Part shown: positions 6,449 through 13,743 of the stretch, in pieces | Layout: each line of letters begins with the position of its first letter | Numbering within the stretch: the stretch's first letter is position 1 | The notes under the pieces: generated by a model | Seen by the model: the letters and a program-made list of their open reading frames with translations, nothing else | Databases searched by the model: none | Told to the model about the DNA's origin: nothing | Translations under genes and position numbers: made by a program | Assembly: GCA_002400415.1 (NCBI GenBank) | Contig: DGQP01000007.1 | Coordinates: forward strand, 106,605-170,604 | Length of the DNA stretch: 64,000 nucleotides | Reading direction: 5' to 3' | Source: Chitinophagaceae bacterium UBA4411 | Lineage (GTDB): Bacteria; Bacteroidota; Bacteroidia; Chitinophagales; Chitinophagaceae

Positions 6449-7912
6449 ATGAGTAAGCTAAAAATAACAGGAAAAGAGCTGCGGGCTATCGGCTTCCCGG
6501 AGGGACCGGTGATCAGCATAGCCATGAATGTGATGCAAAAAAATTACAAGCATCACGGAAAGGAGGAAGTGATGGAACTATTACAGAAAGTATTAGCCAG
6601 CCCAATCGAATATAAAGATAATGCCGTGCTGGCATTGATAGCAGAACAATTATTACCAAAGCCATTAACAGATGGTGCGGAGGTTTCGTTGAACCAGTCA
6701 GGAATTCAATTCAATGTATTCGGGCAGGAGCATATCGAAGAAGGAGCTATGCAGCAGATGTACACGGCTGCTAAGTTGCCTATCAGTGTGGCGGGTGCGT
6801 TAATGCCGGATGCTCACAGCGGTTATGGTTTACCGATCGGTGGCGTACTGGCAACTGACAATGCTGTTATTCCCTATGGAGTAGGTGTGGATATCGGGTG
6901 CAGGATGTGTTTAAGCATTTTTGATATTGATCCCAAAGAGCTGACCCAAAAGGAAAGCTATTTTGCCAGGGAGATCAATGAAGCTACTTTGTTTGGAAGT
7001 GGTGGGCAGTTTGACCAGGCAAGCAACCATGAAGTAATGGAGAGTGAATTATTTCAGCAATTACCGTTACTGAAAAACTTACATGGCCGTGCCTGGAAAC
7101 AATTGGGTTCTTCTGGTTCGGGTAATCACTTTGTGGAATTTGGTGTGGTGGAAATTGCTGAGAAAGATGAAGTGTTGGGAGTTGAAGCAGGTAAGTATGT
7201 GGGATTATTGTCGCACTCCGGTTCAAGGGCATTGGGAGCCAATATCGCCAATCACTATACAAAAATTGCGATCAGCAAAAGACGGTTGCCGCATGATGCA
7301 AAGAACCTGGCCTGGTTATCACTGGATGAAGAAGAAGGTATGGAATACTGGCTGGCGATGAACCTCGCAGGTGAATATGCCAGTGCCTGTCACCATATCA
7401 TTCACGCCAAGATTGCAAAGCAGTTGGGACGAAAGCCATTAACAATGGTGGAGAACCACCACAACTTTGCGTGGAAGGAAGTCCTGAGCGGAGTCGAAGG
7501 AAGGAGCAAAGAAGTGATCGTTCACCGGAAAGGTGCAACACCTGCCGGTAAAGATGTATTGGGGATTATTCCGGGGTCAATGACGGCGGATGGTTTTATT
7601 GTAAAAGGGAAAGGAGAAACAGCAGCAGTCAATTCTGCCTCCCACGGTGCCGGAAGAAAGATGAGCCGTTCCAAGGCCATGGCTTCGGTAACAGATAAGC
7701 AATTCAAAGACGAACTGAAAAAGTTTGGGGTGAAGTTGCTGGGTGGCGGATTGGATGAATCGCCCTTTGTTTACAAAGACATTGACCTGGTAATGCAATC
7801 GCAAAAAGCACTGGTGGATATTGTAGGAAAGTTTACTCCCAAAATTGTAAAGATGGATGGAGCTAAACACAGGAGCTGGGGAAAGAAGCGGGAAGAAGTG
7901 ATTGGCGAATAA
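6449..7912 (+). CDS. rtcB: RtcB RNA-splicing ligase
   Basis: A full-length RtcB of 487 residues. It joins RNA 2',3'-cyclic phosphate or 3'-phosphate ends to 5'-OH ends using GTP and Mn2+. Visible motifs are D121-x-H123-x-G-x-G-L-P-I-G-G, the metal ligands D148 and C151 in VDIGCRM, H227 in SGSGNHF, H256 in SHSGSR, and H338 in ENHHNFAW. The guanylated histidine is H399 in SASHGAGR. All catalytic positions known from the archaeal enzyme have a counterpart, so it should be active. It is the last gene of the RNA-repair locus and is followed by a strong terminator. Its likely substrates are tRNAs or other RNAs cut by ribotoxins, possibly including the permuted tRNA-like RNA upstream. Confidence 0.97.
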   Translation: MSKLKITGKELRAIGFPEGPVISIAMNVMQKNYKHHGKEEVMELLQKVLASPIEYKDNAVLALIAEQLLPKPLTDGAEVSLNQSGIQFNVFGQEHIEEGAMQQMYTAAKLPISVAGALMPDAHSGYGLPIGGVLATDNAVIPYGVGVDIGCRMCLSIFDIDPKELTQKESYFAREINEATLFGSGGQFDQASNHEVMESELFQQLPLLKNLHGRAWKQLGSSGSGNHFVEFGVVEIAEKDEVLGVEAGKYVGLLSHSGSRALGANIANHYTKIAISKRRLPHDAKNLAWLSLDEEEGMEYWLAMNLAGEYASACHHIIHAKIAKQLGRKPLTMVENHHNFAWKEVLSGVEGRSKEVIVHRKGATPAGKDVLGIIPGSMTADGFIVKGKGETAAVNSASHGAGRKMSRSKAMASVTDKQFKDELKKFGVKLLGGGLDESPFVYKDIDLVMQSQKALVDIVGKFTPKIVKMDGAKHRSWGKKREEVIGE

Positions 7913-7915
7913 TAA

Positions 7916-7964
7916 ATGGTCAACAGGGAACGGTATAAAACCCGTTCAGCCTGTTGATCATTTT
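7916..7964. terminator. Strong bidirectional terminator after rtcB
   Basis: ATGGTCAACAGG at 7916-7927 pairs with CCTGTTGATCAT at 7950-7961 with a single G-T wobble. An inner stem GAACGG/CCGTTC continues the pairing. TTTT follows on the + strand and the minus-strand side is also T-rich. It separates rtcB from the convergent gene at 7971. Confidence 0.8.
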
Positions 7965-7970
7965 AATAAA

Positions 7971-9338
7971 CTATAAGTTGATACCAATACCGGCATTTAC
8001 GAAGAACTGGATATTATCAGGCTGTAATTGTAAGGTTTGATAAGCTGTGTATATATTTTTTCGGTAAGCAGCACCGATATCAAATGTCAGCCTTGTTCTG
8101 TAGCTGATAAAATAATTCAAACTTCCGGCTAAACTGGCTATTCCATAAAACTCATCAGTGTCTCCTGCATCCTGGTAACCGCCCTCGGCTTCAAGATTCA
8201 GGTTGATATTGGTTCTGGTATTGGGATAAAAAGCATGCTGGTAAAAAAGACTCAACCCGGCTTGCATGATATCCTGGTCAAATTTGTTTTCACTGAATAA
8301 AACCCCGGAACTAAAATACCGTTCTGTAGAGTTCCAGGAAATATAATTCAGTTTAACAGCAGCACCGTAGTTATCCTGATGTTTCAGGTTCACCGGTTTG
8401 TATTTGTTGACACCAATGGAAACAAGTCCTGATAATATAGAAGGATCCATTTCGTACTTATCAACCACAGCACTTTGTGTTCCATTCCTGTTATAACCTG
8501 AAACGGAAGGGGTAAAACGGATATACTTTTCGGTACCGGCCAGCCGGTTATTGTTAAAGGCAAAGAACAGGATATCATTCAGGTTGGAGAAATAGGTAAT
8601 GTCATCTTTACTGATCAGTCCTTTTTGTTGCAGGTAACTGTCAACTGTTTCCAAAATGAACTGGGTCCGCTTCCGGAAATCGAGGATACGTGTATTATTA
8701 CCTTTGGTGATGCTGCGGCCCAATAGGTTTAACTCTTCAGAGGATAGCACTCCTGATAAACGACCTGCTTCCTGTAAGGATTGCTGTAACCACAATGCAT
8801 TCTGCATATCGGTGATATTTTCCAGCCTTCCTTTTCCAAAGCCAAGCGGAAGAGCAACTGCATAACTGTTTTGTTTGTTCCTGAGGGCAGGCGGGAACTG
8901 GGACGAAGTTTGCCTGTCTGAAGTGGTACTTCCTGCTGCATCAATACCGTATTCAAAAAAATGCTGACCTGAAAATCGTCTATTTAACAGACTGTATTGT
9001 AAGGCAATAAAATATCCCCTGTTCTTATTGGTATTGGTAGAGTTTTCGGATCTGTTGCTGTTGAAAGAAGATGAAAGATAGCCTGATGTCGTCTTCAGTA
9101 TATTGTCAGTGCTTTTTATAGTATTCATGCCAACAGAAAAATTACCAGAAGAGGAACTGTTTTTAGTATCGCCGGATCCCTGATCTGATTTATTATATGC
9201 ACTGCCTCCGTTCACATTCAGGCTGATAGCCCTGTAATGATCAATCCTGTATTTAAAATTCTTAAGAACGGAATCCTGCTGGCTGTAAAGTGAAACAGAA
9301 GAAATGGAAAGAAATACGAAGAGTATAATTTTTCTCAT
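7971..9338 (-). CDS. Outer-membrane beta-barrel protein, function unknown
   Basis: The start was set at the ATG at 9338, which gives a clean signal peptide (MRKIILFVFLSISSVSLYSQ, cleavage probably after S19 or near it). An upstream in-frame start at 9371 would add 11 residues in front of the signal. The mature protein of about 435 residues is rich in Ser, Asn, Gly and aromatic residues, with many alternating short strands. It ends in a strand-like FFVNAGIGINL, typical of outer-membrane barrels. The 65-135 region is Ser/Asn/Thr-rich and probably extracellular loop. No enzymatic motif or TonB-box was recognised. It forms a convergent pair with rtcB and is unlikely to belong to the repair locus. 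Confidence 0.75.
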   Translation of the reverse strand: MRKIILFVFLSISSVSLYSQQDSVLKNFKYRIDHYRAISLNVNGGSAYNKSDQGSGDTKNSSSSGNFSVGMNTIKSTDNILKTTSGYLSSSFNSNRSENSTNTNKNRGYFIALQYSLLNRRFSGQHFFEYGIDAAGSTTSDRQTSSQFPPALRNKQNSYAVALPLGFGKGRLENITDMQNALWLQQSLQEAGRLSGVLSSEELNLLGRSITKGNNTRILDFRKRTQFILETVDSYLQQKGLISKDDITYFSNLNDILFFAFNNNRLAGTEKYIRFTPSVSGYNRNGTQSAVVDKYEMDPSILSGLVSIGVNKYKPVNLKHQDNYGAAVKLNYISWNSTERYFSSGVLFSENKFDQDIMQAGLSLFYQHAFYPNTRTNINLNLEAEGGYQDAGDTDEFYGIASLAGSLNYFISYRTRLTFDIGAAYRKNIYTAYQTLQLQPDNIQFFVNAGIGINL

Positions 9339-9394
9339 AGCGTTTGGTTTGTTGCCCGAAAGTAAAGCCACGGATTAAAAAGGCATGTTAAATG

Positions 9395-9431
9395 AAAAGA
9401 GATTTGTGTTAATGAAAAACAAATCTCTTTT
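9395..9431. terminator. 13-bp perfect hairpin terminator
   Basis: AAAAGAGATTTGT 9395-9407 pairs fully with ACAAATCTCTTTT 9419-9431 around an 11-base loop. It ends the minus-strand acyltransferase/HEPN unit; each strand ends its stem in TTTT. Confidence 0.75.
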
Positions 9432-9452
9432 ATCAAATGAAGCAGACGATGA

Positions 9453-10697
9453 TTACACTTTCACATAGATCTTTTTCTTATCCATCCAGTAACAGATAGC
9501 CCACATAAAAGTGATCACACAAAGTGCATAAAGAAGCGACCCGTTTTCGGGAGCACCGGGAGTGTGGATCAATACTTTTTTATACAACCAGTTCCAGGGA
9601 TTGATATAGGTCATTTCGCCTTTGGCATTCAGGCCATCGGCAATGCGGACCAGGGCCAGCCCTTTTGGTAAAAAGGCGCTGAGGGCAAAAACGAACAGGG
9701 CATTCTTGCCAAACACATCAAAAAAACGTGCCAGCCCGCCTTTTACATTCTTAAACTCGATCAGGTAGATCATGGTCGCAATAGTGATAATTGCTAACCC
9801 GGTGGTATAAATAGTATAAGAACTCGTCCATATCTTTTTATTGATCGGGAAAACCATATCCCAGCAAAAACCGGTGACCAGCATCGCAACACCGGCCACA
9901 AACAAACCGCTGACCATTTCATGATTCTTGCCTTTCTTCTGGATATAATCACCCACCACATAACCAAAGATTACCTGTACAATGGCGGAAATCGTACTCG
10001 CCAGTCCTTCCGGGTCAAAGGGCATTCCTTCTCCTTTATACATATGTGCCACACCCAGAATGCTTTTATCAATGTCTGTTCCAAACCAGTTTTTCAAACT
10101 ATAAGGATCGGAAGGATTGCCAACATAACAGAGCAGCCAATATAATAACAAAAGAATAAGGCCTGTATAAAAGGCTCTTTGTGCTTTAAGGTAATAAGCA
10201 ATTACGGCAGCAAAGAAGTAGCATACAGCTATTCGTTGCAATACCCCAAAAATGCGGACCCCGCTGGCTGGATTATTGGGGTCCACCCATTGACGAAAGA
10301 CTAACGAACCTTCCTGCCATCTTACAAAAGGCCACCAGTTCAGGAAGAGACCGATCAAAAAAATGAGGGCTGTTCTTTTAAGCACTTTTCTCCAGAAAAC
10401 CCCGTCACCGGCAGCTTCCAGCCGGGGTAATACAAAAGCCATAGCATTTCCTACCGCAAAAAGAAAAAAGGGAAATACAAGATCGGTAGGAGTCAGCCCA
10501 TGCCAGGGAGCATGTTCCAATGGGGCATAAATATGCGACCAACTGCCGGGATTATTCACTAATATCATCAGGCAAACGGTGGCGCCGCGAAAGACATCAA
10601 GGGAGTAAAAACGTTGGTTCACAAACCGGAGATTTAGTAATTGAAGATAGTAGAATATGTGTAATTGAATTACTTGTTTATTGCGCAAGGCTGACAT
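9453..10697 (-). CDS. COG4299 heparan-alpha-glucosaminide acetyltransferase-like membrane protein
   Basis: An integral membrane protein of up to 414 residues with about ten hydrophobic segments. The family signature RFYSLDVFRGATVCLMI sits near residues 29-45, followed by P-W-H-G-x-T-x-x-D-x-V-F-P-F-F, as in COG4299/DUF5009 proteins related to lysosomal HGSNAT. Such proteins are thought to transfer acetyl groups across the membrane to sugars, and the bacterial substrate is not known. A GTG at 10622 would start the protein at MNQRFYSLD, which fits family length better; the ATG at 10697 is the longest option. It lies 6 bases after the HEPN-protein gene, so the two are probably cotranscribed. Confidence 0.85.
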   Translation of the reverse strand: MSALRNKQVIQLHIFYYLQLLNLRFVNQRFYSLDVFRGATVCLMILVNNPGSWSHIYAPLEHAPWHGLTPTDLVFPFFLFAVGNAMAFVLPRLEAAGDGVFWRKVLKRTALIFLIGLFLNWWPFVRWQEGSLVFRQWVDPNNPASGVRIFGVLQRIAVCYFFAAVIAYYLKAQRAFYTGLILLLLYWLLCYVGNPSDPYSLKNWFGTDIDKSILGVAHMYKGEGMPFDPEGLASTISAIVQVIFGYVVGDYIQKKGKNHEMVSGLFVAGVAMLVTGFCWDMVFPINKKIWTSSYTIYTTGLAIITIATMIYLIEFKNVKGGLARFFDVFGKNALFVFALSAFLPKGLALVRIADGLNAKGEMTYINPWNWLYKKVLIHTPGAPENGSLLYALCVITFMWAICYWMDKKKIYVKV

Positions 10698-10703
10698 TCA
10701 TGT

Positions 10704-11546
10704 TTATGGGGTGGGGTAGGCAGCGGAATACCCCGGGGATTTACCGATTTGCTGTAGTTGTTCAACGGCAGTTACAAGAAGCTCCAGTTTGGAAGACCTG
10801 GCAGGGAAAGAATCCGTATAACGGCTCTGGATATATGCCTTTTGGAGGTACTGAAGCAGGGTTTCTTCATGGGGAGATGCAGGCGGAAAAACTAATTCTG
10901 CCGAAGGCTGAAAGAACAATGTGTAGCGGTGAAGGCGCAGCAGGTTATGGGTGGGTGGCCGGTAACCAGTACAGGAAAAGATAATACCGGTATAGACCTG
11001 TTCAGCAGCCTGGTGGAGCTGGAAAGCAGCCATAGACGGTTGGTTTCTGAGTAAAAGTAGTTTTGCAGCGGCCAGGAACTGGACTGACCGGTTGAACCAG
11101 GGAGCAGGATTAGGTAACGCCGGAACACTAATATGGCTGATTAATTCTTTGGCGGTAGTTGAATGACTATAAAGTTGTTCTGCTTTTTCAGCGGTGAGCC
11201 AATAAAAATAATGACCCTCTCTTATCCCTTGTAATAGGCTGGTGCTGGCAATGACCCATGCAGTTACTTTAATAAATGAGGAACAGGATGTTTCAATCCA
11301 GTCCTGGATGGTTTCACTGTTCTGATGATTAAATTCATTGATGGTTACAAGTAAATGGTAATGAGTAATTGTTTTACCCTTTATTTCAGCGGTAGAAAAA
11401 ATGGTACGGGTTGTTTGCTGCTCTTTTGTTTCGGATAGCAGGAAAATATAACCGGTTTGCAGTTTGGCTGTAATAGCTTGTACGATTTGTTTCCGTATCG
11501 GGAGAACAGAGTGAAACTCCTCTTGCTGGCAGGCCGGAACTTGCAT
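10704..11546 (-). CDS. HEPN-domain protein
   Basis: A protein of 280 residues. The C-terminal HEPN domain covers about 155-280 and includes the AAFQLHQAAEQ helix and the family-typical G-Y-R-P-P-T-H-N-L turn. The R and H are three residues apart rather than the four to six of active HEPN RNases. The N-terminal 130 residues contain a strand-rich HYHLLVTINEFN segment, as seen in fusions between nucleotidyltransferase-like (MNT) and HEPN domains. No intact GS-x-D-x-D catalytic motif is present, so this part is probably a degenerate or unrelated domain. HEPN-MNT proteins often work as toxin-antitoxin or nucleotide-binding modules. The role is unknown. Confidence 0.7.
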   Translation of the reverse strand: MQVPACQQEEFHSVLPIRKQIVQAITAKLQTGYIFLLSETKEQQTTRTIFSTAEIKGKTITHYHLLVTINEFNHQNSETIQDWIETSCSSFIKVTAWVIASTSLLQGIREGHYFYWLTAEKAEQLYSHSTTAKELISHISVPALPNPAPWFNRSVQFLAAAKLLLLRNQPSMAAFQLHQAAEQVYTGIIFSCTGYRPPTHNLLRLHRYTLFFQPSAELVFPPASPHEETLLQYLQKAYIQSRYTDSFPARSSKLELLVTAVEQLQQIGKSPGYSAAYPTP

Positions 11547-11767
11547 GAAACTGTATTGAAAATTAACGGGACTTCTTTACGAAAAAAGATGCTGACAAGG
11601 ATTACTGCATTTTATGTAAAAGATCCCAAAGAGTACCAGGCAGTAATATCGGGGAGCTGAAAACTCCGCTTTTTGTAACTTTCGTAAAGCAATTTGTGTA
11701 CCCAAGGTACTATTTTTGTCTAATAAAAAGATCATCTAATAGATTATTTTCTATTAATTTTTTACAC

Positions 11768-12139
11768 ATGCGATTAACAGACCGGTTATCAGTTTACCTG
11801 GCTTATAAGAGTGTTTCTGTTTATTTGTTTGAAAAAACCTGCGGGATAGGTAATGGGTATATTGGTAAGCAAATGAAAGCTAAAGGGGCTATTGGCTCTG
11901 ATATCCTGGAAAGGATCGCCGCCCGGTATCCTGACCTGAATATGAACTGGTTGATTACAGGAAAGGGAAAGATGCTGCAACGACCGGCGGCTGCAGCTAA
12001 AAATGACGGGGAACTTTACCTTATGGAGGAAGCGCCGGCCTATAAAATCAAAAATAAGCTGGTTGGAATTTTACAAGAGCAGATCAGGATACTGGAGACT
12101 TCTTTGCCGGGTGGTAAGAGGAAAAGGACCGGGAAATAA
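11768..12139 (+). CDS. Small HTH-type regulator
   Basis: A protein of 123 residues from the ATG at 11768 (MRLTDRLSVYLAY). A longer frame from 11696 would add 24 residues of unlikely sequence. Residues 1-70 resemble the XRE-like DNA-binding domain common in Bacteroidota regulators, ending in the typical YPDLNMNWLITGKG. The C-terminal part (95-123) is helical and basic. No S24 peptidase domain is attached, so it is a stand-alone regulator. It lies about 250 bases ahead of the exopolysaccharide locus and could control it, but no operator was identified. Confidence 0.7.
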   Translation: MRLTDRLSVYLAYKSVSVYLFEKTCGIGNGYIGKQMKAKGAIGSDILERIAARYPDLNMNWLITGKGKMLQRPAAAAKNDGELYLMEEAPAYKIKNKLVGILQEQIRILETSLPGGKRKRTGK

Positions 12140-12258
12140 CTCAATACAATGATCCGGTATTTTCAGTTATTTTAAAATACCAGTTCTGCCGCTGATCTTT
12201 CTGTTAAAGTTATCAACCCATGGGAATAAATCCTTCAAAATCTGCGTATTTTATTCTC

Positions 12259-12288
12259 TTGCCACTCCCATTCTTCCCCCTATATTTG
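12259..12288 (+). promoter_or_regulatory. Bacteroidota-type promoter of the exopolysaccharide locus
   Basis: TTG at 12259-12261 and TATATTTG at 12281-12288 match the Bacteroidota -33 (TTTG) and -7 (TAnnTTTG) elements with 19 bases between them. It lies about 105 bases ahead of the UpxY-like antiterminator, leaving room for an untranslated leader. Besides this promoter, 12140-12394 shows nothing else recognisable. Confidence 0.7.
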
Positions 12289-12394
12289 CAGGCAAATGCG
12301 GGATAGCAGCAGCTTTTCCGTAGGTTCATATTCAATGAAAACCGGTCATATACGAAAATTCAAATGTGACTGAGGTGGCGAAGCCGTCTAAAAA

Positions 12395-12901
12395 ATGAGT
12401 TCCTTGTCAAAGAAATGGTTAGCGGTCTATACAAGGCCGAGGTGGGAAAAAAAAGTAAATCAGCTTTTGCAAGAAAAGGGAACAGAAAGTTATTGCCCGT
12501 TAAATAAGATCAGGCGCAAATGGAGTGACCGGGTAAAAGTGATTGAAGAACCCTTATTCAAATCTTACGTTTTTGTGAAGATCAGCGATGAAGAAAGAAC
12601 GCAGGTAAGAATGACACCAGGGATTGTCAATTTTGTATATTGGAATGGGAAACCTGCGGTAATAAAAGAAAAGGAGATTGCTACAATCCGCCGCTTCCTG
12701 GATGATTATGAGCATGTGGAAGCCGAACCCATGAATATCAAAATCAATGAAAGGGTCAAAATCACTACCGGCCCGTTAATGGACCAGGAAGGAAAAGTGT
12801 TGTCGGTACGCCATAAAACTGCACAGGTGGCTATTGACAGTCTCGGTTATATGCTGGTCGCTTATATTGACAGAAGTAAATTAACTTCGGCCCGTACCTG
12901 A
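12395..12901 (+). CDS. UpxY-family transcription antiterminator (NusG-like)
   Basis: A protein of 168 residues. The NusG N-terminal domain is at about 6-110 (WLAVYTRPRWEKKV at the start; KSYVFVKI in the middle). A KOW domain follows at about 115-165 (GPLMDQEGKVLSVR). Such NusG paralogues are the usual first gene of Bacteroidota polysaccharide loci; they bind RNA polymerase and prevent early termination across the long operon. It lies directly downstream of a good promoter and 53 bases ahead of the export lipoprotein gene, as expected for that role. No ops-like recruitment element was identified. Confidence 0.9.
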   Translation: MSSLSKKWLAVYTRPRWEKKVNQLLQEKGTESYCPLNKIRRKWSDRVKVIEEPLFKSYVFVKISDEERTQVRMTPGIVNFVYWNGKPAVIKEKEIATIRRFLDDYEHVEAEPMNIKINERVKITTGPLMDQEGKVLSVRHKTAQVAIDSLGYMLVAYIDRSKLTSART

Positions 12902-12954
12902 ACCAATTAAACCATTTTGCAGTCAGTACTGCAGTTTATTTTAAAGAAGCCTTC

Positions 12955-13719
12955 ATGAAAATCTTTCGCCTCTTTTCTCTGATTGCCCTGCCATTTTATC
13001 TTATCTCCTGCGCAACACAGAAAAAACTGCCTGCCTACTACCTCGATAAAGTGATCAACGATACAACAATCAATAGTAACCTGAAATTTCCCGAATTAAA
13101 TATCCAGAAAAACGATTTGCTCTCTATCAGTGTTTATAGTGCCAGTACTAACTTAACAGCGGATATTCCTTATAATCTTCCTGAAGCAGCAGCCGGCACC
13201 GGTTTTTTGGTGGATGCCAATGGTAATATCGAATACCCGCGATTGGGCACCATTCATGCTGAGGGTTTGACAAAACTGCAGCTGGCGGAAGAAATAAAAA
13301 AGAAACTCACACAGCCGGTGGAATTGTTAAGGAACCCATCTGTCATTATACGATTCCTCAATTATAAAATAACCGTACTGGGCCAGGTCGGCCGGGAAGG
13401 TCTGGTGACATTGCCAGGCGAAAGGCTTACCATACTGGAAGCTATTGGCCTCGCTGGTGGAATCACCGATTATGGGAAAAAAGATGAAGTAAAGATCAGG
13501 AGAGAAAGGGATGGCAAGATTGAGATTGGTACTGTTGATCTTTCATCCGACAGTTTATTCTATTCCCCTTATTATAACCTGGTGCAGAATGATGTGGTGA
13601 TCGTGCAGCCTACTAAACAGAAAACGAAAATGATGGACCAGGGACTGACTCAGCAACGAATAAGTATTGCATTGAGCATCATTACCGCAGCAGCTATTAT
13701 TTACAATATCTTCAAATAA
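12955..13719 (+). CDS. wza: Wza-like polysaccharide export lipoprotein
   Basis: A protein of 254 residues with a lipoprotein signal (lipobox LISC, acylated Cys19). The polysaccharide export domain covers about 47-130. One SLBB domain covers about 138-215 (KITVLGQVGREGLVTLPGER). A C-terminal hydrophobic helix at 236-252 would cross the outer membrane, as in Wza. One SLBB instead of two or three is usual for Bacteroidota members. It should form the outer-membrane exit channel for the polymer and pair with the tyrosine kinase encoded 24 bases downstream. Confidence 0.92.
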   Translation: MKIFRLFSLIALPFYLISCATQKKLPAYYLDKVINDTTINSNLKFPELNIQKNDLLSISVYSASTNLTADIPYNLPEAAAGTGFLVDANGNIEYPRLGTIHAEGLTKLQLAEEIKKKLTQPVELLRNPSVIIRFLNYKITVLGQVGREGLVTLPGERLTILEAIGLAGGITDYGKKDEVKIRRERDGKIEIGTVDLSSDSLFYSPYYNLVQNDVVIVQPTKQKTKMMDQGLTQQRISIALSIITAAAIIYNIFK

Positions 13720-13743
13720 GGGGTTCAATTTTATTTATCAGTA

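Noticed and set aside
10520..10984. Plus-strand frame of 154 codons
   Set aside because: Antisense to the HEPN and acyltransferase genes, both of which have clear family motifs.
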